A DNA stretch of 34,009 bases from Chloroflexi bacterium 13_1_40CM_65_17 (GTDB lineage Bacteria > Chloroflexota > Dormibacteria > Dormibacterales > Dormibacteraceae). The stretch lies in assembly GCA_001917815.1 (NCBI GenBank), contig MNES01000074.1, positions 1 to 34,009 on the forward strand. Reading direction: 5' to 3'. The position numbers were made by a program, and so were the translations under genes. This document shows, one piece after another, positions 1 to 7,624 of this stretch (position 1 is the stretch's first letter; every line of letters starts with the position of its first letter). The notes beneath the pieces are model-generated. The model worked only from the letters and a program-made list of their open reading frames with translations. It ran no database searches and was not told the origin of the DNA.

Positions 1-536
1 AAGATCTCGATGGCCGACTCGGTGCCGGACACGCTCGCGGAGGCGGTCGCCGTGAGGATCACGCTCTCGCCGGAACGAGGCGACAAGCGATCCGCGGACA
101 GCGTAAGGCTGCCTCCGCGCGGGGCCATGGCGGCGACCGATGACTGCGGCACGCTGGGCATCACCGGCGACGGCCGGTCAGCCACTTTCGACTTGCCCGC
201 CGGCGAGGTCGGGGGGGTGAGCGTCGGGTCGTCGCAGGCTGCGGGTGTGCTGAGAGCCGCCTTCACCGGGTCGCCCGGGCAAGGGGTCAAACCGTCGGGA
301 ACGGACGGCTGGCCGGGCCTTGCTGGGGCCACGCCAGACACATCGCACGCGGCGCCCGGCCCAGACCCGGGGCACAGGTTCGCGCCCGGCGGGAGAGCGA
401 GGGTCGGCGCTTGTATGGCATTGCGCGGACCGGAGGGTGCGCGCAAGCCCCGTGTGAACGCAAGGCCGCTCGCGGGTGCGACTGCCAGGGCGATGATGCT
501 GAGGTGAAGCAGCGCCGCGACGAATACGAGAGGCAC
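1..536 (-). CDS. Secreted or membrane-anchored protein with Ig-like domain (3' end outside window)
   Basis: The frame is open on the minus strand from position 590 to the window edge, so the C-terminus is missing. From the GTG at 536 the protein begins with a hydrophobic stretch (VFVAALLHLSIIALAVAP) that fits a signal peptide or anchor. A long Pro/Ala/Gly-rich linker of about 100 residues with several cysteines follows. It then enters a segment (GGSLTLSADRLSPRSGESV, continuing LTATASASVSGT) that reads like the first strands of a bacterial Ig-like fold found in surface proteins. The function is unknown. Its position after the winged-helix gene on the same strand suggests a shared transcript. 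The start is uncertain: a CTG at 590 with a strong Shine-Dalgarno sequence would add an Arg-rich n-region typical of signal peptides. Confidence 0.7.
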   Translation of the reverse strand, partial: MPLVFVAALLHLSIIALAVAPASGLAFTRGLRAPSGPRNAIQAPTLALPPGANLCPGSGPGAACDVSGVAPARPGQPSVPDGLTPCPGDPVKAALSTPAACDDPTLTPPTSPAGKSKVADRPSPVMPSVPQSSVAAMAPRGGSLTLSADRLSPRSGESVILTATASASVSGTESAIEI

Positions 537-587
537 ATTCCCAGTCCGAGAGCCCAGCAGGCGACGACCGATCCGGTGTAGTGAGTC

Positions 588-601
588 CAGTTACCCCTCC
601 T
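588..601 (-). promoter_or_regulatory. Strong ribosome binding site facing a CTG codon
   Basis: On the minus strand AGGAGG (601-596) lies five bases before CTG (590-588). The CTG opens directly after an in-frame TAA and reads into the secreted-protein frame. No ATG, GTG or TTG in that frame lies closer to this site than the GTG at 536. An ATG at 607 lies just upstream but in another frame, which closes at 287. Confidence 0.4.
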
Positions 602-767
602 GGTCATAGCCCCTCAGGCGGCCGCGAGACTGCCTTGTGTTGGGGTGACCGGAGGAGGGAAGTTACCCGCGCGCGCGCGTCATCTTGGCCGCGACGCGGT
701 TAATTAGGCTCAAGTCTTGTCAATCGGCCCCAAACCGTGCCGACGGGGGCCATTTACGGTCACATGC

Positions 768-1706
768 TCAGGCTACATGCGCGTTTTCGCCCACCGGTCC
801 GGCCGGCGACAGACGGGATCTCCCCGAGAGATCACTCACATAGGTCAGCGCCCAGCGCTCGAACTCGGAGATGGACGCGGACCCGATTGCTTTGGGGACC
901 TGTCCGGCGATGCCGAGACGCCGAACGTCGTCGTCGATGGCGGTCAGCAGGGTTCGCAACCTGGCCACGCGCGCAGCCGTCGACGAAGAAGATCTGCGGG
1001 CATACCCGGCCAGGGACTCGACGATCCGAAAGATCGGCGCCCAGTCCGGGAACGCCGCCGGCAGCCATTGCAGCGCCAGCCTCACCTCGACGGGCCGGGC
1101 CAGCCGGTAGACCAGGCGATTCCCAAACGGGTGCACTTGGACGAAGCCGGCCATCGTCAGCATGTCGAGGGATTGCGCGACGCTTCCTTTGCCATAGGCG
1201 GCGCTCTCCGCGAGCTGCCCAACAGATTGCGGCCGCTCCGGGTCGGCCAGCAGCAACCGCAGGACCTCTGATCGCGCGGAAACGCCCACCAGGGCTCGCA
1301 GCCGGAGCTGGAGCAGTGATGGCCGCCGGAGGTCAGGCGCCGGCTCGGCGCCGGAACGCACCCGGGCCAACGGATTTCCCGAAGCAGGCCAGGGAGCATT
1401 CGCATGCTCCTTCACGGTGGCCGCATAGCGTCCAAATGACCCACGTGTGGACCGACTCGCCTGCCGAGCCAGGTTGCGCATGCGGATCGCCGACGCAATG
1501 CGGAAGTTTGCGATCGACCACTCGATCGACCGGGCTTGTAGCCGCTTGTCCTCCGGCCCGATCCACGCGGTGTACAGGAGGAGCGGTTCCAGGTCTATCG
1601 CTTGCCAGTCGTGCCGCCGAGCCACTCCGTTGACGCCGAGCTCGGACCACAGGCTCCAAGCGAGCTCGAGGGCGAGTCCGCCTATCTCGTCCTCGAAGCG
1701 CGTCAT
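768..1706 (-). CDS. Winged-helix domain protein of unknown role
   Basis: A 312-residue soluble protein. Residues about 140-203 look like a winged helix-turn-helix: a helix with SEVLRLLLA, then SVGQLAESAAYGKGSVAQSL as the likely HTH, then a wing (HPFGNRLVYRL). The flanking N-terminal (1-130) and C-terminal (205-312) parts are helical and unfamiliar. A DNA-binding regulator is the natural inference, but no ligand domain is recognisable. GAGG stands six bases before the ATG, supporting this start. It lies 27 bases after a small membrane-protein gene and upstream of the truncated secreted-protein gene, all on one strand, so it may regulate or be co-transcribed with them. Confidence 0.8.
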   Translation of the reverse strand: MTRFEDEIGGLALELAWSLWSELGVNGVARRHDWQAIDLEPLLLYTAWIGPEDKRLQARSIEWSIANFRIASAIRMRNLARQASRSTRGSFGRYAATVKEHANAPWPASGNPLARVRSGAEPAPDLRRPSLLQLRLRALVGVSARSEVLRLLLADPERPQSVGQLAESAAYGKGSVAQSLDMLTMAGFVQVHPFGNRLVYRLARPVEVRLALQWLPAAFPDWAPIFRIVESLAGYARRSSSSTAARVARLRTLLTAIDDDVRRLGIAGQVPKAIGSASISEFERWALTYVSDLSGRSRLSPAGPVGENAHVA

Positions 1707-1733
1707 GGGTCCTCGTATGGCCGGCTGGGCTCC

Positions 1734-1955
1734 TTAAAAGCCGCGCCCCCCACCAAGGACGTTGCCGTACATGAGGCCGAGCGCAAGAAGGCCGAGCAGG
1801 CACAGCAGAACCAATAGGGACGTGCGCGCGTACGTGTCGATGAGACCAACCTCATCGCCCGTCTCGGACGCGGCCAGGCTCGCTCGGCGCCCCGTCGCTC
1901 CGGCCCTCAGCGCGAGAGCAACAGTGACCAACATGATCACGAAAAGAATCCCCAT
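1734..1955 (-). CDS. Small two-helix membrane protein
   Basis: A 73-residue protein with two hydrophobic segments: residues about 2-18 (GILFVIMLVTVALALRA) and 46-64 (SLLVLLCLLGLLALGLMYG). They are joined by a short polar loop (SLAASETGDEVGLIDTY). The C-terminus is glycine-rich (GGGRGF). GAGG lies eight bases before the ATG. It heads a minus-strand run with the winged-helix and secreted-protein genes and is divergent from the 281-residue membrane protein. No family was recognised. Hydrophobic pattern, ribosome binding site and spacing make it likely to be a real gene. Confidence 0.65.
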   Translation of the reverse strand: MGILFVIMLVTVALALRAGATGRRASLAASETGDEVGLIDTYARTSLLVLLCLLGLLALGLMYGNVLGGGRGF

Positions 1956-2017
1956 AACGTGTCCTCACCATCCGACAAAACCCGCCGATTTTGCGGAGGT
2001 CGATTGATATTTTTGGC

Positions 2018-2050
2018 GGCGTGGACGCTGAGCGGGTCAGCGACCACGCC
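2018..2050. promoter_or_regulatory. Long near-perfect hairpin/palindrome in a divergent intergenic region
   Basis: GGCGTGG (2018-2024) and CGCTGA (2026-2031) pair with TCAGCG (2037-2042) and CCACGCC (2044-2050), around a five-base loop GCGGG with one A/A mismatch. This is 13 pairs in a 33-base element. It sits between divergent genes starting at 1955 (minus) and 2155 (plus). Neither side has the T-run of an intrinsic terminator. An operator or a structured 5' leader are both possible. Confidence 0.6.
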
Positions 2051-2154
2051 ATAAATACAACGCTCTGAGCAGCGCGATCTACTCTTCGGCTCGGCGTCCG
2101 GATGTCATTCCGGCGGCGCCCAATACTCGGCTGCGCGGCTGCGTTTCCCAAACG

Positions 2155-3000
2155 ATGGGGATTTCGATGTCCGTGGAGCTCTCGGTCGCGCTGTTTGCGG
2201 GCATGGCCGCAGCCATGATCGTGCCGGCGGTTCGCCGCTCGGTGCCACGCTGGATCGAGGCTTTGATCTGGCTCGGGCTGATCGTCGCCTGCTGGTTGGC
2301 GGTCACCAACATAGAGGCCGCCGACGTCCGCTACATGACGGAGTCCGCGGCATGGGGCGCGGACCAGATCGTCAACACCATCCTGGGCTTGATGCTGGCC
2401 GGCGCGCTCGGCTGGATGGCCGACCACCGATTCGCGATCGCCAACCTGGTCGTGCTCTTGGTCGGTGCGGACATCCTGCTGCTGGCACTGCTGCGTGCGC
2501 ATCGCGAGGGCGAGGCCTGGCAGCCGCGGATCATGCTCGGCGAGTGGGTCGAGGTCCCTCTTCACCGCGAGCCGGTCCTGGTTCCTGCAGCGGTGCCTTC
2601 CGCAATCGACAAGTGGAACCGGCGAGCTGAGCACGCTGCCGCGGTCCTCGCGGCCGCGTTCTTCATGTGGTTTGTGCAGCTTCTGATCTGGACGCGCGAT
2701 GTGGTCGTACCTCAGGCACGTGCACGCCAGGCCCAGGCGGTGGCTGCGGGCCGCGTGCAGGCGGTCGCCGGTCTCGAAGCCATGCGGATGGCCACCCGCG
2801 AATGGCGCCAGGCGCACGCGATGGCAATCCCAGAAGTGGGCGGCGTCAGCACAGTGCTGACAGACGACCAGGTGATCAACATCCGCGCTCTCTTGAGCGC
2901 GCAATCGATCGGCTGGTACGGCCCGATCGAACCGGCCCCTGCCGACATCAGGTCGGTCCATGGGAGGCAGGAAGATGAATCGGATCGATTGGCCTCGTAG
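2155..3000 (+). CDS. Multi-pass membrane protein of unknown function, upstream of a PBP
   Basis: A 281-residue protein with about five hydrophobic segments: residues 5-25, 35-52, 68-88, 93-113 and 158-180. A soluble, Arg- and Ala-rich C-terminal third (about 181-281) follows, probably helical (VVVPQARARQAQAVAAGRVQ). A second in-frame ATG at 2167 has GGGG about six bases upstream and could be the true start. The gene overlaps the following penicillin-binding protein gene by 26 bases, so the two are likely translated together. A role near the cell wall is inferred only from that link. I do not recognise the family. Confidence 0.75.
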   Translation: MGISMSVELSVALFAGMAAAMIVPAVRRSVPRWIEALIWLGLIVACWLAVTNIEAADVRYMTESAAWGADQIVNTILGLMLAGALGWMADHRFAIANLVVLLVGADILLLALLRAHREGEAWQPRIMLGEWVEVPLHREPVLVPAAVPSAIDKWNRRAEHAAAVLAAAFFMWFVQLLIWTRDVVVPQARARQAQAVAAGRVQAVAGLEAMRMATREWRQAHAMAIPEVGGVSTVLTDDQVINIRALLSAQSIGWYGPIEPAPADIRSVHGRQEDESDRLAS

Positions 3001-5035
3001 GCGAAACGGCCTCCGCCGTCGAGCCAGTACCCCACGCGTGGTCAAGAGGGAGAGGCTGCTTCGCCCGACCGGTTGGCTGCTGCGCTTGCTCGTGCTGATC
3101 CTCGTCGCCGGGCCGGCTCTCTTTCTCAGCTCTCCGGGATATGTCGCCTTCGCGAATCGCATGCCAGATTTGGAAAAGCTGACGGCGCCGATGCATGCGG
3201 ACACCATGATCTACGCGTCCGACGGCACCACGGTGCTGGCCGACCTGCACGGCCCGGGCTACCAGCACTACGAGGAACCCCTCGCCGCGATGGGCGCCCT
3301 GCTTCCCCAGGCCATCATCGCCATCGAAGATCGCAACTTCTACTCCGAGCCGGGGGTTGATCCGAGCGGTGTCGCGCGCGCAGCGGTGACCGACTGGCGT
3401 GCTCACGGAAAGGTCGAAGGAGCATCCACGATCACGCAGCAGCTGGTCAAGCTACGGCTGGTCGGCTCGGCGCCGACGATTGATCGCAAGCTCCGCGAAG
3501 CGCTGCTGTCGTTCGAGGTCGAGCGCACCCATACCAAGCCGCAGATCCTCGAGATGTATCTCAACAGTGTGTTCTTCGGCAACAGTGCATGGGGCAGCGC
3601 CGCGGCGTCAAGGATCTATTTCCACAAGCAGACCAAGGACCTGGATCTCGCCGAGGCGTCGATGCTCGCTGGTCTGGTTCGGGGGCCGACCGTCTACAAC
3701 CCTCTGCTGAACTGGAAGTCGGCGAAGGCGAGGCAGCTTGTGGTCCTGAACGCAATGCAGCGACTGGGCATGGTCACCGGCGACGACGCCGCCAGGGCAT
3801 ATGTCGAGGACATATCGCCTCCGACCCACATGTTCACGCCGACGAACGAGATCGTCGCTGCCGGCTTCGTGCGCTACGTCGTTGGGCAGCTCGTGAGCAA
3901 GTTGGGGTCCGACATCACCTATGGCGGTGGACTGAAGGTGGTGAGCACGCTCAACCTCAAGCTGCAGAGCATTGGGCAGAACGCCATCACGAGTACCGTC
4001 TCGAGCCTCGCGTACCGCCGCGTGAGTCAGGGAGCGCTGGTCTCGATCGACCCGACGAGCGGGGCGATCGTTGCGATGGTGTCGTCCGCCAACCCGAACG
4101 GAAATGGCGGCCAGTACAACCTTGCGGTCTGGCCGCCTCGCAACCCTGGTTCTTCGATGAAGATCTTCACCTATACCGCTGCGATCAACAGCAACCGGTA
4201 CACGATGGTCAGCCGCATCCCCGACACGCCATACACGTATCGCGATCCCGTCTCCGGCGAGGCCTACTCGCCCCGCAACTACGACGGCAGATATCACGGC
4301 ACTCTGCAGCTGCAGCAGTGCATGGGCAACTCACTCAACATCCCAGCGGTCAAGGTGGAGCTGGGAATCGGCGTCTCGTCTGTGGTTTCGATGGCGCGCA
4401 CGATGGGAGCTCCGCCATATCAGCTTCATTACGATGCTTCGGGAAACCCGAACTACACCACCGACGACCCGCTCAACACATACGGCGCGTCGCTCACCCT
4501 AGGTGGCTATGGTGAGACGCCGCTGCAAATGGCCACAGGTGCATCGGTGCTGGCTGCGCAAGGCATCCTTCGCGAGCCATACGCGATCGAGAGCATCTCG
4601 ATGAATGAAAGGTCCGTCTACAAGCACCAGAAGAACCCTGGGGAGCAGGTGCTCGACCCGCGGGTCGCTTTCATCATGGAACAGATCATGTCCAACGACA
4701 ACAACCGGGCCATGATCTTCGGGCGCAACTCTCTCCTGACGCTGCGAGGACGTCATGTCGGCGTCAAGACGGGGACATCGGACTCGTTCGCCGACGCGTG
4801 GACCGTCGGCTATACGCCGCATCTCGTCACGGCGGTGTGGACCGGCAACCCGGACTGGCGGCAGAAGATGACCAAGGACTCCGACAGCTACGTCGTTGCT
4901 GCTCCCGCGTGGCACGCCTTCATGCAACAGGGGCTGGATGCGCTGGGCATCGGCGACGAGTGGTACGGGGAGCCCCCTGGCCTGGTCCACAAGACCGTCA
5001 GCGGCCAGCCGGCCTGGTTTCTGCCTGGGACCTAG
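2975..5035 (+). CDS. Class A penicillin-binding protein (PBP1A-type, bifunctional)
   Basis: Polymerises lipid II and cross-links peptidoglycan outside the membrane. An Arg-rich cytoplasmic tail (1-35) precedes one membrane anchor (about 36-53). The GT51 transglycosylase domain (about 90-250) carries catalytic Glu118 in AIEDRNFY and the GASTITQQLVK signature. The penicillin-binding transpeptidase domain has all three motifs: SSMK (Ser393 nucleophile), SLN (453-455) and KTGT (598-601). At 686 residues it is a compact family member with no C-terminal PASTA domain. I chose ATG 2975 because GGAGG (2963-2967) lies seven bases upstream; an ATG at 2960 would leave this site inside the gene. Its start overlaps the upstream membrane-protein gene. 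Confidence 0.96.
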   Translation: MNRIDWPRRRNGLRRRASTPRVVKRERLLRPTGWLLRLLVLILVAGPALFLSSPGYVAFANRMPDLEKLTAPMHADTMIYASDGTTVLADLHGPGYQHYEEPLAAMGALLPQAIIAIEDRNFYSEPGVDPSGVARAAVTDWRAHGKVEGASTITQQLVKLRLVGSAPTIDRKLREALLSFEVERTHTKPQILEMYLNSVFFGNSAWGSAAASRIYFHKQTKDLDLAEASMLAGLVRGPTVYNPLLNWKSAKARQLVVLNAMQRLGMVTGDDAARAYVEDISPPTHMFTPTNEIVAAGFVRYVVGQLVSKLGSDITYGGGLKVVSTLNLKLQSIGQNAITSTVSSLAYRRVSQGALVSIDPTSGAIVAMVSSANPNGNGGQYNLAVWPPRNPGSSMKIFTYTAAINSNRYTMVSRIPDTPYTYRDPVSGEAYSPRNYDGRYHGTLQLQQCMGNSLNIPAVKVELGIGVSSVVSMARTMGAPPYQLHYDASGNPNYTTDDPLNTYGASLTLGGYGETPLQMATGASVLAAQGILREPYAIESISMNERSVYKHQKNPGEQVLDPRVAFIMEQIMSNDNNRAMIFGRNSLLTLRGRHVGVKTGTSDSFADAWTVGYTPHLVTAVWTGNPDWRQKMTKDSDSYVVAAPAWHAFMQQGLDALGIGDEWYGEPPGLVHKTVSGQPAWFLPGT

Positions 5036-5046
5036 TCTCGGGGCGC

Positions 5047-5250
5047 CTACGCAGCTTTGAGCTTGTTCAGCAGGGTGAGGGTGCGCACCACTCGAGCCAG
5101 GCGGCGGCGCAGGGGACTCCACGCGGCACTCCGCTCGGAGGAGTGCCGTCGCTCATACCGCGGGGCGTTCGATTCGGCGCAGAGCTTGCACCCGCAGCCA
5201 TGACCGGTGTCGGGAAGGCGCCTCCCTCGCTTGTCGAACCTCGCTTGCAC
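5047..5250 (-). CDS. Possible small Cys-cluster protein
   Basis: A 67-residue, strongly basic open frame starting GTG with GAGG eight bases upstream. It lies 50 bases after the sigma-factor gene on the same strand. It contains a CGCKLC cluster (residues about 19-24) preceded by His, which could bind metal. The C-terminal half is Arg-rich (RRRLARVVRTLTLLNKLKAA). No family was recognised. It could be a small regulator co-transcribed with the sigma factor, or chance coding in high-GC DNA. The evidence is the ribosome binding site and spacing only. Confidence 0.35.
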   Translation of the reverse strand: MQARFDKRGRRLPDTGHGCGCKLCAESNAPRYERRHSSERSAAWSPLRRRLARVVRTLTLLNKLKAA

Positions 5251-5300
5251 TAAATGAACCTCACAATCCGCGGGAGATCGTGCTGGTTTGGCTGCAGTTT

Positions 5301-5918
5301 TCAGTCAGCCGCGGCAGCCCGGCTCGCGACCATGTCGCCGCTGGTTATCTCGCCGGCCTCGCTGTAGGAGTGCCTCAGCATGACGCGCAGGCGGTCCTTG
5401 GCGACGGCGAGCCGCGAGGCGACGGTGCGCTCGGGGATTCCGAGTGACTGCGCGATCGCACGGTTGGTGTAGCCGTGATAGTGGCGTAGAACGATCGCCG
5501 CAGCTTGCTTCGGCGGCAGTTTGGCAAGCGCCTCGGCGAGGTCTCGCCGCTCGACCAGGTTCTGCGGATCTGGGGCCAGCTCCGGGCGTCCGATCCGGCG
5601 GATCACCTCGCCAACCTCGCGGAGTCTCATCTTTCGCTGGTATGAGACCGCGGCGTTGATGGCGATCCGGTGCACCCACGCCTCCGCGGGCGCGATTGGC
5701 TTCCAGGTGCTCCACTTCCTGTAGGCGCGCTCGAATGCGTCCTGCGCGCAATCCTCCGCCGCGGCGCGATCGCCGAGCATCGCGGTCAGCGTGCCGAGGA
5801 TCTTGCCGTACGACGCTTGGTACAAACGCTCGAAGTCAGCCTCGTTTCCTGGCGTGTACTTCGTCTTCTGCTCGCGTTGGTCAACTGAATCGACCGATTC
5901 CTGGATCTCTTCGAGCAT
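5301..5918 (-). CDS. ECF-type RNA polymerase sigma factor (sigma-70 family)
   Basis: A 205-residue alternative sigma factor. Region 2 (about 26-95) contains the AEDCAQDAFERAY core-binding helix and AWVHRIAINAAVSYQRK. Region 4 (about 128-180) contains LAKLPPKQAAAIVLRHYHGY and the HTH NRAIAQSLGIPERTVASRL for -35 recognition. There is no N-terminal region 1 or SnoaL-like extension. The N-terminal 25 residues are acidic, Gln-rich and probably disordered. No anti-sigma gene is adjacent; downstream is only a doubtful small Cys-containing frame. The gene is divergent from a diguanylate cyclase across a 188-base gap, so the two may share control. Its target regulon cannot be read from this window. 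Confidence 0.93.
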   Translation of the reverse strand: MLEEIQESVDSVDQREQKTKYTPGNEADFERLYQASYGKILGTLTAMLGDRAAAEDCAQDAFERAYRKWSTWKPIAPAEAWVHRIAINAAVSYQRKMRLREVGEVIRRIGRPELAPDPQNLVERRDLAEALAKLPPKQAAAIVLRHYHGYTNRAIAQSLGIPERTVASRLAVAKDRLRVMLRHSYSEAGEITSGDMVASRAAAAD

Positions 5919-6106
5919 CGGGATCGGATCACCCCCTCAGGTGTGGGTGCGCAAGCTACGTGCGCTTTCCCCGCGTTTAATCTCTCTCCTGCGGGCCTCC
6001 TGGGTCACCGTACGGTTGGGCGGATTTTGCCTCGCACAGTTGAGGTACTCGGGCCCCGATTTCGAGTTCAGGTAGCACGCTCTGCGCCCGGCGTTGTTCA
6101 AGCAGG
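5919..6106. promoter_or_regulatory. Divergent promoter region, sigma factor / diguanylate cyclase
   Basis: A 188-base gap between the sigma-factor start (minus) and the cyclase start (plus). A purine-rich GAGGGGG on the minus strand lies about 13 bases before the sigma ATG, a rather long spacing. No convincing -35/-10 pair or palindrome was found by eye. Promoters for both genes must lie here or inside the neighbouring genes. Confidence 0.4.
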
Positions 6107-7609
6107 ATGACTCCTGGCTCAGCCGGCGCCTTCGGCCGTGCGGCGGACATCCTCAACGCTCTCGCCCTAGGCCTGGCCGCGGACTCGGTCCAGACCGGGC
6201 GGAAGACGCTCGGGGTAATCCGGGCGCGCTCGCCGGAGCTGGTGCGCTTGACCAAGGACACCGGGGAAGACCTGATCGCTACATCAGGCGGCTTCATCGA
6301 CGTGCTGCTCATGTCCCTGAGATCGGACGCCGAGCCTCCGTGGGCCGACCACGAGCAGCGCACGCGGGAGTACGGCCGCGTCAAGGCCGCGCAGGGCGTC
6401 CCGCTCGAAACCCTGATCGACATCCTGGCTGTTTACCGGCGAGCGACCATCGAGCTGATCACGCAACCAATCGAAGGCACGGCGCGACGAGACGAGATCT
6501 TCGCTCTCGCGCAAAGTCGCCTCGAAGATGTCGTCGAGCGGCTGACGACCAGCATCGTGCGCGGGTATCTCGAGCATCTGGACGCCGAGCACAGATCCAG
6601 GGAGAGCGAGCTGTTCGGGCTCGCAGCGATAGTCACCTCGATGGGTCGCTCACTGGATATCGCCGAGACCGCTGAGGTCGCGCTGGCCGAGACGCTGGCG
6701 GCGCTGCGCCTCAGCGCGGGCGCAATGTGGTTGAGGGAGCGTGGCACGTTCAGGCTGATTCATGCATCGGGCCTCGACCCGCACGAGATCGAGCAGTTCG
6801 CCCGCGAGGCCGGCCCTCATGTCAAAGCGACGGTGACCGCGATCGGGCGCTCGGAGTCGCGTGTAGACCGCGGCCTGGGAGGCGTCTGGAACGCACTGCG
6901 TGCGCAGCTGCGCGTGAGGGGGCGGGTTGTGGGTGTCATGACCGTCGGCACTGAGATGCCCCGAGTCTTCGGGGCATCCGACCTGCTGTTCACGGCCGCC
7001 GTCGCCGACCAGGTGGCCATCGCGCTCGACCGCGCACGCCAGTTCTCGAACGAGGCTCGAACCGACCACCTGACCGGGTTGGCGAACCGGCGCGAATTCG
7101 AGAGGATCATGGAACGCGAGGTGGCGCTCGCGGAGCGGCACGACCGGAGGCTCTCGCTGATGATGATCGACCTGGACAACCTGAAGCGAATCAACGACCG
7201 CCAGGGTCACCTTGCCGGTGACGCCGCGCTGAGGCTGGTCGCTCAGCAGCTTCAGCGCGTGGTCCGGACCTCGGACATCTGCGCCAGAGTCGGCGGCGAC
7301 GAATTCGCTGTTGCAATGCCTGAAACCGAGATGGAGCGTGCACGCGAGGTGGCCATTCGGCTTCGGGCCGCGCTCAAGGAGGCGGGCCTGGCGTCGAGAT
7401 CACCTGAGCCGATCGAGGTCAGCACGGGCCTTACGGCCTGGCGTCCGGGGCAGGACTGGCAGGCGACATACGAGGCCGCGGACGGCGACCTGTACGAGGA
7501 CAAACGGCGCCGAAAGGATGACCAGCCGGCGGCGGTTCAGAGGAAGCATGCGACGCCGATCAGGATCCTTGGGCGGACATCCAGCCGGCGGCGCCTGACC
7601 GGCGGCTGA
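6107..7609 (+). CDS. Diguanylate cyclase with RsbRD/PucR-like N-terminus, GAF and GGDEF domains
   Basis: Makes cyclic di-GMP from two GTP. Residues about 10-160 form a helical domain resembling the RsbRD or PucR/CdaR-type N-terminal regions. Residues about 175-312 form a GAF sensor (AGAMWLRERGTFRLIHASG to VADQVAIALDRARQF). The GGDEF domain follows (TDHLTGLANRREFE to about 480). The active-site loop GGDEF (396-400) is intact. RTSD (387-390) lies five residues upstream and matches the product-inhibition I-site. The C-terminal tail is Arg/Lys-rich. No EAL or transmembrane segment is seen, so it is probably cytoplasmic. It is divergent from the ECF sigma gene and ends 15 bases from the convergent response regulator gene. 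Confidence 0.93.
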   Translation: MTPGSAGAFGRAADILNALALGLAADSVQTGRKTLGVIRARSPELVRLTKDTGEDLIATSGGFIDVLLMSLRSDAEPPWADHEQRTREYGRVKAAQGVPLETLIDILAVYRRATIELITQPIEGTARRDEIFALAQSRLEDVVERLTTSIVRGYLEHLDAEHRSRESELFGLAAIVTSMGRSLDIAETAEVALAETLAALRLSAGAMWLRERGTFRLIHASGLDPHEIEQFAREAGPHVKATVTAIGRSESRVDRGLGGVWNALRAQLRVRGRVVGVMTVGTEMPRVFGASDLLFTAAVADQVAIALDRARQFSNEARTDHLTGLANRREFERIMEREVALAERHDRRLSLMMIDLDNLKRINDRQGHLAGDAALRLVAQQLQRVVRTSDICARVGGDEFAVAMPETEMERAREVAIRLRAALKEAGLASRSPEPIEVSTGLTAWRPGQDWQATYEAADGDLYEDKRRRKDDQPAAVQRKHATPIRILGRTSSRRRLTGG

Positions 7610-7624
7610 CCGCTCCGGCGCGTC

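Noticed and set aside
10-507. Plus-strand 165-codon frame at the window start
   Set aside because: The opposite strand encodes a signal-peptide, linker and Ig-like sequence; the plus translation has no such features.
668-680. Alternating CG tract
   Set aside because: A 12-base alternating purine/pyrimidine run could adopt Z-DNA, but short runs like this are expected in high-GC DNA.
701-723. TTGACA and TAATTA on the minus strand before the secreted-protein gene
   Set aside because: The spacing is 11 bases, too short for a sigma-70 promoter; one hexamer may be used with another partner, but none was convincing.
1852-3207. Long minus-strand open frame (451 codons) across the 281-residue protein
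   Set aside because: It is antisense to a membrane protein with clear helices; its translation is Arg/His/Asp-rich with no fold, a common artefact at this GC content.
3589-4515. Plus-strand 308-codon frame
   Set aside because: It is an alternate frame of the penicillin-binding protein, whose three motifs fix the true frame.
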